In this document: in pieces, positions 1 through 9,399 of the stretch
How the letters are laid out: every line of letters starts with the position of its first letter
How positions within the stretch are numbered: the stretch's first letter is position 1
DNA from: Opitutales bacterium
GTDB taxonomy: Bacteria > Verrucomicrobiota > Verrucomicrobiia > Opitutales > Oceanipulchritudinaceae
Assembly: GCA_020831525.1 (NCBI GenBank)
Contig: JAFIGH010000054.1
Coordinates: forward strand, 1 to 34,512
Length of the DNA: 34,512 nt
Direction: 5' to 3'
Notes under the pieces: model-generated
What the model was told of the DNA's origin: nothing
What the model saw: only the letters and a program-made list of their open reading frames with translations
Databases searched by the model: none
Translations under genes and position numbers: made by a program

Positions 1-52
1 AAGTTTTTTCACCCGCACGGTGAACCTTTTCCTGCGTCGCTAATGATTAGGG
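1..52. repeat. Left copy of 52-bp terminal inverted repeat
   Basis: The first 52 bases are the exact reverse complement of 34458-34509; the two copies diverge at base 53. The unit contains two short palindromic motifs: CACC-CGCAC-GGTG near its start and CTAAT-G-ATTAG near its inner end. It carries in-frame stops for the first gene, so the ATG-less start of that gene lies just inside it. The sequences between the copies are ordinary housekeeping genes, so this looks like a dispersed repeat at which the contig ended and not like a transposon end. Confidence 0.9.
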
Positions 53-70
53 TTTGCGTGGGCGGAGGGC

Positions 71-403
71 GTGCCGTGGACGACCTACATCTACTGGGAC
101 CTCTGGCCGGTGGCGCATGTCTGGCTGGGGTGGGCATTGCTGCGGCGGCCGTGGTATACCCGTCCGCTGGCTATCGGTATGTCCGTTGTCGAGATCGTCA
201 TCATTCTGTCGCTCTTCGCATGGTTTCTGGCGGATCCGAACTGGAGCATCTGGCGGACGAATTGGTTCATCAACAAGATCTTCGTCCTGCTTGCTTTCGT
301 GCTTGTTCTTTCGATCGCCCTTTTCCGTGCGGATCTTACCGGCCCCGCGCCGCGCGGCAAACAAACGGGGCCGACAAGCAAAACCGGAAGGCAATTCCCA
401 TGA
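71..403 (+). CDS. Small integral membrane protein, 110 aa
   Basis: The protein is not recognised by name. It shows about three hydrophobic segments (roughly residues 7-25, 36-54 and 67-87), is rich in Trp and Tyr near its start, and has a short basic tail. Its stop codon overlaps the ATG of the Tat-exported aldo/keto reductase (ATGA at 400-403), which points to translational coupling. The only upstream start in frame is GTG at 71; a GGAGG lies only 2 nt before it, too close for a normal ribosome site. An in-frame TGA sits inside the terminal repeat at 44-46. The N-terminus may therefore be truncated or start differently; an internal ATG at 179 is an alternative. The hydropathy pattern and the coupled stop make it likely to be a real gene. 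Confidence 0.6.
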   Translation: MPWTTYIYWDLWPVAHVWLGWALLRRPWYTRPLAIGMSVVEIVIILSLFAWFLADPNWSIWRTNWFINKIFVLLAFVLVLSIALFRADLTGPAPRGKQTGPTSKTGRQFP

Positions 404-1341
404 AAAACGAACACCGCATTTCCCGGCGGGGCGCCCTCAAGTGGATGGGCACGGGCCTCGCGACCGTCGCATTGTATTCGCCCGTCCCCGCGGCACCGGA
501 CAAGGGGAAGGCTTTGCTCAAGCCGATTCCCTCCACGGGCGAGAAGCTGCCTGTTATCGGGCTCGGCACATGGCGGACCTTCAACGTGGGCGACGACCGC
601 GAGCTGATGCTGGCGCGCACGGAGGTGGTGAAGGCCTTCTTCGACGAGGGCGGCGGCATGGTGGACTGCTCGCCGATGTATGGTTCTGCGCGCGAACTCA
701 TGGGTTTTGCATTCCGCCGTATGGATGTGCCGGATACATTGTTTTCGGCGGAGAAAGTGTGGACGCGTGACGGAGGGAAGACCCGCGAACAGGTGGCGGA
801 GTCCTCGGAGCTTTGGGGCATTGAGCGATTCGACCTCATGCAGGTGCACAACCTTGTCGCGTGGGAAGCTCATCTGGAGACGCTCAAGGAGATGAAGGAG
901 GCGGGCGAGGTCCGCTACATCGGCATCACCACTTCCCACGGACGGCGCCACGGCGAAATGGAACGCATCATGGAGCGGGGCGGTATCGATTTTGTGCAGT
1001 TGACCTACAATATCACGCACCGGGCGGTGGAGGAACGTCTTCTCCCGCTCGCGCGCGAGGCGGGCATCGCCGTCATTGCCAACCGGCCCTACGACGGCGG
1101 CTCACTGATCCGCGGCCTCAAGGACGGACACCCGGTTCCCGATTGGGCTGTCGAGGCGTTCGACTGCAAGGACTGGGCGGACTTTCTTCTCAAGTTCATC
1201 GTCTCGCATCCCGCGGTGACCTGCGCGATTCCGGCGACAACCCGGGTCGAACACCTGCGCGAAAACATGGCCGCAGGGCGGGGCGAGCTTCCCGACGCCG
1301 ATTTGCGCAGACGCATGATCCGCCACGTGGAGTCGATATGA
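400..1341 (+). CDS. Tat-exported aldo/keto reductase
   Basis: The 313-residue protein has an aldo/keto reductase fold and would reduce carbonyls with NAD(P)H. The four catalytic AKR residues are visible: Asp89 and Tyr94 in VDCSPMY, Lys119 in SAEKV and His150 in QVHN. The N-terminus carries a twin-arginine signal (SRRGALK followed by a hydrophobic stretch ending near PVPAA), so the folded enzyme is probably exported. The ATG at 400 is chosen because it begins exactly this signal and overlaps the preceding stop; the open frame extends upstream without conserved content. The gene is coupled at both ends: ATGA with the small membrane protein and ATGATG with the DUF6064-type protein. The substrate is unknown. 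Confidence 0.9.
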   Translation: MKNEHRISRRGALKWMGTGLATVALYSPVPAAPDKGKALLKPIPSTGEKLPVIGLGTWRTFNVGDDRELMLARTEVVKAFFDEGGGMVDCSPMYGSARELMGFAFRRMDVPDTLFSAEKVWTRDGGKTREQVAESSELWGIERFDLMQVHNLVAWEAHLETLKEMKEAGEVRYIGITTSHGRRHGEMERIMERGGIDFVQLTYNITHRAVEERLLPLAREAGIAVIANRPYDGGSLIRGLKDGHPVPDWAVEAFDCKDWADFLLKFIVSHPAVTCAIPATTRVEHLRENMAAGRGELPDADLRRRMIRHVESI

Positions 1342-2030
1342 TGGCGGAGTGGAGAACCTACGCGGTGGAGGACTTCATCCCCTTCACCCCGGAGGTCTAT
1401 TTCCGGATGATCGAGCGGACGAATGAAGCGCAGTGGCCCCTGCAATTCTTTGCCTTGGCTGGTGGAGCGACGGTCGTTGTCCTGATTCTCTCGGGTCGGG
1501 TTCGCCCGGCGCTCGCCGTTCTCTCGGCAGCGTGGTTTTGGTCGGGCGGCGCGTTTCTCATCCATCGTTACGCGGATCTGAATTGGGCGGGCGTGTATTT
1601 CGGTTGGGCGTATTTCGCTCAAGGCGTGATACTGCTGGGCCTTGCCGTGGCGCCGTGGACGCCCGGCGGCGACCGGATGGCCCGCGCTCTCGATCCGCGG
1701 TGGCTCGGTCTGGCGGTGGCAACGGGCGGGGTCTTGCTTTGGCCGGGGATCACCGCCTTGGCGGGGGGCGGGTGGGCGCGTGCCGAGGTTGTCGGGCTGT
1801 TGCCCGACCCCACCGCCGTGGCCACGCTCGGCATTCTTCTCATGGCCCTGAAGGGCTGGCGTCTGTGGGCGGCGTCGGTCATTCCGCTGCTGTGGTGCGG
1901 TGTCACCGCACTGATGCTCCGGGTTCTCGAGGCTCCATGGGCTGCGCTTCCGCTTGCGTCCGCGGTTTTGGTCGTGGCGGGGATGGTGTGGAGCGCTGTC
2001 GCGCGCGCGCCGGCTGCGGCAGACGATTGA
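1338..2030 (+). CDS. DUF6064-like multispanning membrane protein
   Basis: The 230-residue protein has about six hydrophobic segments. Its N-terminal pattern (FTPEVYFRMIERTNEAQWPLQ, then a hydrophobic helix and a segment with Trp and FGWAYFAQG) resembles the DUF6064 family, whose function is not known. The start ATG at 1338 overlaps the reductase stop, and a second ATG follows at 1341. Together with the upstream small membrane protein and the exported reductase it forms a three-gene coupled unit, so a membrane partner role for the periplasmic reductase is a reasonable inference. The family assignment comes from sequence memory and is moderately sure; the membrane nature is clear. Confidence 0.75.
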   Translation: MMAEWRTYAVEDFIPFTPEVYFRMIERTNEAQWPLQFFALAGGATVVVLILSGRVRPALAVLSAAWFWSGGAFLIHRYADLNWAGVYFGWAYFAQGVILLGLAVAPWTPGGDRMARALDPRWLGLAVATGGVLLWPGITALAGGGWARAEVVGLLPDPTAVATLGILLMALKGWRLWAASVIPLLWCGVTALMLRVLEAPWAALPLASAVLVVAGMVWSAVARAPAAADD

Positions 2031-2062
2031 CGTGTGCGAATTCTCTCCGGCATAAGTTGGCC

Positions 2063-3031
2063 ATGAACATACTCCTCACAGGAGCTGCCGGATTCATCGG
2101 CTGGCGCACCGCCGAACTTCTGTTGGATGCCGGATACACGGTCGTCGGCGTCGACAATTTCAACGACTACTACGATGTGCGACTCAAAAAGTGGCGCGCG
2201 GCGCAGCTCGACGGTCGTGCGGGTTACACGCCCGTCGACCTCGACATCGAGGACCGCGATGGGGTCGAGGCGCTTTTCGAGGGGCACCGCTTCGATGCTG
2301 TCGTCAATCTCGCGGCGCGGGCCGGGGTGCGCGCCAGCATCGAGAATCCGTATGTGTATTTCACGACGAATGTAACCGGAACGCTGAACCTTCTCGAGTG
2401 CATGCGCATTCACGAGGTGGGCAAGCTCGTGCTCGCCTCGACCAGCTCCCTCTACGCGGGGCTGCCCATGCCCTTCAAAGAAGATTTGCCGGTCAACACA
2501 CCGATTTCGCCCTACGCCGCTTCGAAGAAAGCCGCTGAGGTGCTCGCTTACACCTACCATTACCTCTGCAAGATCGATGTCTCGGTCGTGCGGTATTTCA
2601 CCGTTTACGGCCCGGCCTGCCGTCCGGACATGTCCATCCTCCGCTTCATCCGCTGGATTGACGACGGACGGCCCCTCACGCTCTACGGCGACGGCACGCA
2701 GACGCGGGATTTCACCTACGTGGACGACATTGCCAGCGGAACGGTAGCTGCCCTCAAGCGGGTGGGCTACGAGATTTTCAACCTCGGGGGCGGGCGCGAA
2801 CCCGTCTCCATCAACACGATGATCCGGACGTTCGAGGAGCTGCTCGGGAAGAAGGCCGTCTTCGATCCGCAACCTTTCCACAGCGCCGACATGCAACACA
2901 CCAGCGCGGACATTACCAAGGCCCGCCGACTCCTCGGTTGGGAGCCGGAGACATCCGCCGCCGACGGTTTCGCCAAGACGGTGGCGTGGTACAAAGAGCA
3001 CCGCGAATGGGTGCGGGTGCTGGATCTTTGA
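2063..3031 (+). CDS. UDP-glucuronate 4-epimerase-like NAD-dependent epimerase
   Basis: The 322-residue protein is an extended short-chain dehydrogenase/reductase. It has the Rossmann motif GAAGFIG at residues 7-13, a TSS catalytic stretch near 127-130 and the YxxxK pair Tyr151/Lys155 in YAASK. The stretch DNFNDYYDVRLKK at 31-43 is the hallmark of bacterial UDP-glucuronate 4-epimerases (CapI/LpsL type), which make UDP-galacturonate. The start at 2063 places the Rossmann fold at the normal N-terminal position. It lies 32 bp after the DUF6064-type gene and is followed, after a 175-bp gap with a GC-rich hairpin, by a UDP-glucuronate decarboxylase that uses the same substrate. Exact sugar specificity is inferred. 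Confidence 0.88.
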   Translation: MNILLTGAAGFIGWRTAELLLDAGYTVVGVDNFNDYYDVRLKKWRAAQLDGRAGYTPVDLDIEDRDGVEALFEGHRFDAVVNLAARAGVRASIENPYVYFTTNVTGTLNLLECMRIHEVGKLVLASTSSLYAGLPMPFKEDLPVNTPISPYAASKKAAEVLAYTYHYLCKIDVSVVRYFTVYGPACRPDMSILRFIRWIDDGRPLTLYGDGTQTRDFTYVDDIASGTVAALKRVGYEIFNLGGGREPVSINTMIRTFEELLGKKAVFDPQPFHSADMQHTSADITKARRLLGWEPETSAADGFAKTVAWYKEHREWVRVLDL

Positions 3032-3138
3032 TCACCCGCCCGCGGCGCCCGCCCGCCGGGATTTTCCGTCAAGCCGCAACGAAGGCTCGCCATTTCGGAA
3101 ATCGTTCTCCATCCAGAGAGCCGAATCGCCGGAAAACC

Positions 3139-3158
3139 CCGGCGGTTCCCCCCGCCGG
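3139..3158 (+). terminator. GC-rich hairpin after the epimerase gene
   Basis: A perfect 7-bp stem, CCGGCGG/CCGCCGG, encloses a 6-nt loop in the 175-bp gap between the two sugar-nucleotide genes. No T-run follows, so it is a weak terminator candidate or an mRNA-stabilising structure. Nothing else is evident in the gap. Confidence 0.35.
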
Positions 3159-3206
3159 ACAGAAGCCGACCCACCTCAATCACAAACCACACAATAAGAA
3201 TCCACC

Positions 3207-4139
<933 letters not shown>

Positions 4140-4219
4140 TCGCGGGCAAATTTTTGGGACCACGGGCCGTCACGGGCATTGCCTGCGGCGGAAGAGCCCT
4201 GCCATTGTGCGCGGCAACC

Positions 4220-5125
4220 ATGGCAGCTCTTCCGTTTCCTTTTCTCCGCGAAAATGTGTCCCTCGCGCCCTTTACGACATGGCGCATCGGCGGCCCGGCG
4301 CGGTTCCTTGCCGAACCGCCGGCGGAGGCGTTGCCGGGCCTGCTCGCATGGGCGCGCGCCGGGGGGCTTCCGGTGTGGATTCTCGGGCGCGGCTCGAATG
4401 TGCTGATTGACGACGACGGACTGCCCGGACTCATCATTCTCACGCGTAATATTTGGCAGGACATCCGGCGGGAGGGCGACTGCCTCGTCGCGGGCGCGGG
4501 CGCGTCGTTGCCTCGTCTGAGCAAAGCGGCGGCGGCGGAAGGATTCTCCGGATACGAGTTTTACATTGGCATTCCGGGCACAGTGGGCGGCGCCGTCTTC
4601 ATGAACGCGGGCTTCGGCCCCGGTGACCCACGCGACACCCGCGCCGTGCTTGTGGATGTCGAATTGGTGAGACCCGACGGGGATTCTGTGCGCGCGGCGG
4701 TGGCGGACCTGCACATGGACTATCGTCACAGCATCTTGCAGGACGCGGACGGACCCTTCGCGGACGCTATCGTGACGCGCGCGCGCTTCCGCCTCGAGCA
4801 CCCTGGCGATGCCGCGTCCATTCGCGACGAGACCCGCGAACACCTTGCCGACCGCAAACGCAAGCAGCCGCTCACACGGCCCACGGCGGGGAGCGTCTTC
4901 CGCGCCAGCGACGGGGTGCCCGCCGCCATCCATATCGACCGCGCGGGCCTCAAGGGATTCCGGATCGGCGACGCCTGCGTCAGCCCCAAGCACGCCAACT
5001 GGATCGAAAACCTCGGCAAGGCCTCCGCCGCCGACGTGCGCGCCCTCATCCGCCATGTGCGCGAAACCGTTCACGCAATCTTTGGCGTGACGCTCGAACC
5101 GGAAGTGAGGGAAATGGGCGGTTGA
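4220..5125 (+). CDS. murB: UDP-N-acetylenolpyruvoylglucosamine reductase
   Basis: MurB makes UDP-N-acetylmuramate from the enolpyruvyl precursor using FAD and NADPH, an early cytoplasmic step of peptidoglycan synthesis. Visible motifs are the FAD-binding GRGSN (57-61) and GIPGTVGGAVFMNAG (117-131), YRHS with Arg169, the proton-donating Ser225 in AGSVF, AGLKGFRIG and the final catalytic Glu293 in LEPEV. At 301 residues and with a compact C-terminal part it matches type II MurB. The frame is open from 4154, but the extra 22 residues look unconserved, so the ATG at 4220 is preferred. It stands apart from other cell-wall genes here. Confidence 0.93.
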   Translation: MAALPFPFLRENVSLAPFTTWRIGGPARFLAEPPAEALPGLLAWARAGGLPVWILGRGSNVLIDDDGLPGLIILTRNIWQDIRREGDCLVAGAGASLPRLSKAAAAEGFSGYEFYIGIPGTVGGAVFMNAGFGPGDPRDTRAVLVDVELVRPDGDSVRAAVADLHMDYRHSILQDADGPFADAIVTRARFRLEHPGDAASIRDETREHLADRKRKQPLTRPTAGSVFRASDGVPAAIHIDRAGLKGFRIGDACVSPKHANWIENLGKASAADVRALIRHVRETVHAIFGVTLEPEVREMGG

Positions 5126-5282
5126 GCTTGGAAACCATGGGTTGATGGGCGACGTTTATTGATGCCGTGGAGCCCCTTGCCCAGTGGTTTGTTTCTTCGC
5201 AGCCTTGGGGCCTGCGCTTCTGTACATTAAAACCGGGGCCGCATTTGTCTTGGCCGTTCCCGTCGGCGCACTATGCAGGGGA

Positions 5283-7310
5283 ATGGACTTATCAATCGAC
5301 CCGTTGCCCGCGCGGCAGATCCACCTCGACTTTCACACATCGCCTTTCATTGATGGCGTGGCGGCGGACTTTGATGCACCGACCTTTGCGCGGCGGATGC
5401 GCGAGGCGCACGTCAACAGTGTGACGGTGTTCGCCAAGTGCCACCACGGGATGAGCTACTACCCGACGGTGCTCGGCGAGGTCCATCCGTATTTGGACGG
5501 GCGCGATCTGTTGGGCGAGGCGATTGAAGCGCTGCACCGCGAGGGGATACGCGCCCCGGTTTACACGACCGTGGTGTGGGAGGAACGCGTCGCCGACCTC
5601 TACCCGGAGTGGCGGCAGATGTACGCCAACGGGCGTTTCGCGCAGGTGGCGTCTTCGGCGGATATGAAAACGGTGCAGCCCGGCGGTTGGCGCTTCAACA
5701 ATTTCGCCCATCCCGACTATCAGGATTACTTCGAGGCCCACCTTGCGGAGATCCTCGAGGCCTATCCCGTGGACGGATTCTTTATTGATATCCTCTTTAT
5801 GGACGGCGGCGCGTGTTTCAGCGAGGCCTCCATGAAAAAACGCGCGAAGCTTGGCCTCACGGAGGACACGGCGCGGGACAACGCGCTCTTCGAGTCCGCC
5901 ATGCAGGGTGAATTCGCGGAGCGGTTCACCAAGTTCATCCGCGGGCGCGCGCCCAAGGCGAGCGTCTTCTACAACTCCAGTAACAAGTCGTTTGTCGACA
6001 ACCGCGCGGGCTGGCGGGTGCGCGCGCGGCGGGAGACACACATTGAGTTGGAATCCCTGCCTTCCGGATTCTGGGGGTATTACCACTATCCGCGCTTTGC
6101 GCGCCAGCTCATGATGTGGGATATGCCATGGTTGGGAATGACGGGGCGTTTTCAAAAAATGTGGGGAGACTTCGGCGGGCTCAAGCCGCCTCCCGCCTTG
6201 GAATTCGAGTGCTTCCGTGCGCAGGCGATGGGCGGTGCCTGCTCGGTGGGCGACCAGTTGCATCCGCGCGGCACGCTCGACGAAGGGGCCTACCGGCTCA
6301 TCGGTTCCGTCTTTGCGCAGGTCGAAGCGGCTGAGGCGACTTACGCCGGTTCGGTCCCGTGTCCGACGGTCGGCGTCGTCCCGGCGGCCAACCCCGGCAG
6401 CGACATGGATGTGGCCGGAAAGAGCGAAGAGGGTGTCATTCTCATGCTCGAGGAACTGAAATACGACGCCGCCGTGCTGGATGACGACAGCGACCTCGCC
6501 GGATACGCCGCCGTTGTCCTGCCGGACTCGACGGTCGTCACGCCGCCGTTGCGCGAGCGGTTGAAGTCCTATTGCGCGGAAGGCGGCAAGCTCGTCCTCA
6601 GCGATGCGGCGGGTTTTGACGAAAACGGAGAATGGACGTTGGACTGGCTGCCGGTCCGGCCGGGCGCGCCGTTGTCGTTGTATCCCTCATACTGGCGGGC
6701 GCGGGAGGTGTTTTATCCGGAATACGCCGGTGACTGCCGTGTTCACTACGCGCAGGGCAGGGAAGTGGAAGCGGGCGATGGAGCCGAGGTATGGGTCGAC
6801 CGGATACAACCTTATTTCAAGCGCAGCGACCTGAAGTTCTGTTCGCACTTCCAGACCCCTCCGGACACGACGGCCGCGCCGACGCCCGCCGTCGCCGGCA
6901 ACGATTCGTTCGCGTATTTCAGCGACCCGCTCTTCCTCGATTACAGGCAGTCGGGCAACCGGCACTTGCGGGACTTTTTTGCGCGGGCGCTGGAGCGGCT
7001 CGGCGCTCGTCCGCTGCTTGCGCCGGGCCTGCCCGCCCATGTTCTCGCTCTGCCGCGCCGCAAGGGCGAAGATCTCGTTCTGACCCTGCTCAATTACCTC
7101 CCAACACGGAAGAGCCACGATATCGACGTCATCGAGGACGCTCTGTCCTTCGCGGGCATGAGCCTCGGGCTGAATGCTTTCTCGCTTGAAGTGCTTGTGC
7201 CGGAAGGGACGGAGCTAAAGGCCGTCGACGGGGGGGGGCGGTGGATTCTGCCCGATGTAAAAGGCCGCCTTATCCTCCGCGCTCCGGGGTATTTCGCGGG
7301 CAAGGACTGA
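5283..7310 (+). CDS. Glycoside-hydrolase-like protein with trimerisation-type domain
   Basis: The 675-residue protein looks like the hypothetical glycosyl hydrolase 6 type (GHL6, related to alpha-fucosidase and beta-galactosidase TIM barrels). The N-terminal half has HLDFHTSP, an Asn/Ser-rich strand, HHGMSYYPT and VDGFFIDILFMDGG, which could hold an acidic active-site residue. The middle (about residues 365-470 and beyond) resembles the beta-galactosidase trimerisation domain, with a glutamine-amidotransferase-like fold (YAAVVLPDSTVVTPPLRERLKSY). The C-terminus is a beta-rich cap. No signal peptide is seen from ATG 5283, though an AGGGG lies only 1 nt before it. A GTG at 5184 would add a hydrophobic 33-residue leader. 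Substrate and catalysis are unproven. Confidence 0.75.
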   Translation: MDLSIDPLPARQIHLDFHTSPFIDGVAADFDAPTFARRMREAHVNSVTVFAKCHHGMSYYPTVLGEVHPYLDGRDLLGEAIEALHREGIRAPVYTTVVWEERVADLYPEWRQMYANGRFAQVASSADMKTVQPGGWRFNNFAHPDYQDYFEAHLAEILEAYPVDGFFIDILFMDGGACFSEASMKKRAKLGLTEDTARDNALFESAMQGEFAERFTKFIRGRAPKASVFYNSSNKSFVDNRAGWRVRARRETHIELESLPSGFWGYYHYPRFARQLMMWDMPWLGMTGRFQKMWGDFGGLKPPPALEFECFRAQAMGGACSVGDQLHPRGTLDEGAYRLIGSVFAQVEAAEATYAGSVPCPTVGVVPAANPGSDMDVAGKSEEGVILMLEELKYDAAVLDDDSDLAGYAAVVLPDSTVVTPPLRERLKSYCAEGGKLVLSDAAGFDENGEWTLDWLPVRPGAPLSLYPSYWRAREVFYPEYAGDCRVHYAQGREVEAGDGAEVWVDRIQPYFKRSDLKFCSHFQTPPDTTAAPTPAVAGNDSFAYFSDPLFLDYRQSGNRHLRDFFARALERLGARPLLAPGLPAHVLALPRRKGEDLVLTLLNYLPTRKSHDIDVIEDALSFAGMSLGLNAFSLEVLVPEGTELKAVDGGGRWILPDVKGRLILRAPGYFAGKD

Positions 7311-7377
7311 GCGGCGGTCCGGCAGCGCATGCCGCGCGCTTGCTTCCCGCCGGGGCGGTGCCAAGGATGCGCGGGAT

Positions 7378-8241
7378 ATGTCCCATTCGTCGACAGTTGT
7401 CGTGGCGACGCGGCGTTCGCCGCTCGCCCGCGCGCAGACACGCGAAGCCATCGAATTTCTCTCCGTGCGCATGCCCGGTGTGGCGTTTGAGGAGCGCACG
7501 TTTTCGACCGAGGGCGACGAACGCCTCGAGTGGTCGCTGGAGGCGAAGGGCGGCAAGGGGCTGTTCACTTCGGAGCTGGAACGGGCGCTCTCCGCGGGCG
7601 AGGCCGATCTCGCGGTGCATTCGTCGAAGGATTTGCCGACGGAATTGCCCGACGGGCTCGCACTCGCGGGCTTCCTGCCGCGCGAGCCGGCGGAGGACGT
7701 TCTCGTGCTGCGCGATGGGGTTGCGCGGGTGCGGAGGCTGGCGACGGGCAGCCCCCGGCGGCGCGCTCAGATCGGACGCTTCTTTCCCGATGTGGAATGG
7801 ACGGAGATCCGCGGCAACGTGGGTACGCGCCTCGACAAAGTTGCGGACGGCGCGGCGGACGGGACGGTGATGGCGCTGGCCGGTCTGCGCCGCCTCGGCA
7901 TTCGCCGCTGGAAGGGTCTGGTCTTTCAGCCGCTCGGTGTCCGCCAATGTGTGCCTGCGGCGGGGCAGGGGGCGATTGCCGTGGAGTGCCGCGCCGGGGA
8001 CGCTGCGCTATGGGCACCCTTTTTGTGTGCGGCAACAGCGCACGCCGTCGGGTTGGAGCGGCTCGCTTTGTCGGCGATGGGCGGTGGATGCCACGCCGCC
8101 GCCGCCGCCCATGTGCGCGGCGGGCGTCTTCATGTATTTGAGGAGTCGGTCGGCACGGCCGCGATGGATCTTCCGCGGGAGGGAGCACGGGACGCCGTTG
8201 CGCGCTGGTTGCGCGGTTTGCTCGGCGGGGCTAGGGTGTGA
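7378..8241 (+). CDS. hemC: Hydroxymethylbilane synthase (porphobilinogen deaminase)
   Basis: HemC joins four porphobilinogens into hydroxymethylbilane on a covalently held dipyrromethane cofactor. Family motifs are ATRRSPLA at the N-terminus, GKGLFTSELE, the catalytic aspartate in AVHSSKDLP, GSPRRRAQI, IRGNVGTRL and the cofactor cysteine Cys238 in MGGGCH. The protein is 287 residues, somewhat shorter than the usual 300-315, with a short C-terminal domain. The start ATG follows a 67-bp gap after the hydrolase-like gene. No hemD or other heme gene is adjacent. A cysteine desulfurase begins 3 nt after its stop, so the two are probably co-transcribed. Confidence 0.95.
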   Translation: MSHSSTVVVATRRSPLARAQTREAIEFLSVRMPGVAFEERTFSTEGDERLEWSLEAKGGKGLFTSELERALSAGEADLAVHSSKDLPTELPDGLALAGFLPREPAEDVLVLRDGVARVRRLATGSPRRRAQIGRFFPDVEWTEIRGNVGTRLDKVADGAADGTVMALAGLRRLGIRRWKGLVFQPLGVRQCVPAAGQGAIAVECRAGDAALWAPFLCAATAHAVGLERLALSAMGGGCHAAAAAHVRGGRLHVFEESVGTAAMDLPREGARDAVARWLRGLLGGARV

Positions 8242-8244
8242 GTC

Positions 8245-9399
8245 ATGGTCTACTTCGACCACAACGCGACCGCGCCCATGCTGCCGCAGGCGGAAGCCGC
8301 CTTCGTGGCGGCGGCGCGGGAACACTTTGCCAACCCGTCGAGTCCCCACCGGGCCGGTGCCCGTGCGCGGGCGGAGCTGGACCGGTGCCGCGAGCGGGTG
8401 GCGGGCCGGCTCGGCGCGGAACCGGAGGAGATTGTCTTCACCTCGGGGGCGACGGAAGGGGCGAACGCCGTCCTCCGGCACTTCGCGGGGGCCGCAGGCG
8501 GGGCGGCCTGCCTTATCTCTGCGGTGGAACATCCGTGTGTGCGTGCCGCGGCGGATGCCTTTTGGAAGGAGCGTGTGCATTCCCTTGAGGTGGATGACGC
8601 CGGGCGGGTGGAGATGGACCGGTTCGGTGCGCGGCTTCGTGACGTTCGCCCCGCGCTTGTCGCGGTTATGGCGGCGAACAACGAAACGGGGGTGCTCCAG
8701 CCATGGGAGGAAATTGCCGGGGTTTGCCGGTCAAGCGATGCCGTCTATCTCTGCGATGCTGTGCAATGGGCGGGCCGCCTGCCGCTCCGTGTTCCCGCAG
8801 GCAGGACTTTTCTTGTCGGTAGCGGGCATAAATTCGGCGGTCCCAAGGGCGTCGGGTTTCTCCGCGTCCCGCGCGGGGTAGAGGGATTCGCCGCCATGGT
8901 CGGCGGCGAGCAGGAAGGCGGACGGCGGGCGGGCACGGAAAACCTGCCCGGAGTTGCCGCGATGACGGCGGCGCTGGAACACACGGCCTCGCTTGCCGAC
9001 GACACCACGGAAGCCGCCGCGCGCCGCGCGTGGCGGCGGGATTTCGTCGAACGCCTCGCGCCATCGGGCGTAAAGGCTGCGACGGGCGAAGCCAAGGCGC
9101 TATGGAACACAGTGTCGCTTGTCATGCCGCACGCGCTGAATCACCGCTGGGTCAACCGCCTGAGCCGCCGTGGCTTTATGGTGTCGACGGGGAGCGCCTG
9201 CGCGACGGGCCGCGAAGGGCCGTCGCATGTCCTTTCCGCCATGGGCCTCGCGGCAGGGGAAGCGCGCCGCACGATCCGCGTGAGTTCCGGTTGGGAGACG
9301 AAGGAAAGAGACTGGCAAGCCCTCGCCGACGCCGTCGGAGAGATCGCGGGCGAGTTACGGAGCGAAGGGTCCTCTGCTGTTGTGGAGATTCCCGATTAG
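8245..9399 (+). CDS. Cysteine desulfurase (NifS/IscS family)
   Basis: This PLP enzyme takes sulfur from cysteine for Fe-S clusters or thiolation. The 384-residue protein begins YFDHNATAP, has FTSGATEG, the PLP-binding Lys196 in SGHKFGGPKG, and the persulfide-carrying Cys319 in STGSACATG followed by GPSHVLSAMG, the longer loop typical of group I (NifS/IscS) enzymes. RAGTENLPG is also intact. No iscU, iscR or other Fe-S assembly gene is next to it, so its sulfur acceptor is not shown by context. It starts 3 nt after hemC. Its stop overlaps the stop of the convergent S9 peptidase by 4 bp (9396-9399). Confidence 0.93.
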   Translation: MVYFDHNATAPMLPQAEAAFVAAAREHFANPSSPHRAGARARAELDRCRERVAGRLGAEPEEIVFTSGATEGANAVLRHFAGAAGGAACLISAVEHPCVRAAADAFWKERVHSLEVDDAGRVEMDRFGARLRDVRPALVAVMAANNETGVLQPWEEIAGVCRSSDAVYLCDAVQWAGRLPLRVPAGRTFLVGSGHKFGGPKGVGFLRVPRGVEGFAAMVGGEQEGGRRAGTENLPGVAAMTAALEHTASLADDTTEAAARRAWRRDFVERLAPSGVKAATGEAKALWNTVSLVMPHALNHRWVNRLSRRGFMVSTGSACATGREGPSHVLSAMGLAAGEARRTIRVSSGWETKERDWQALADAVGEIAGELRSEGSSAVVEIPD

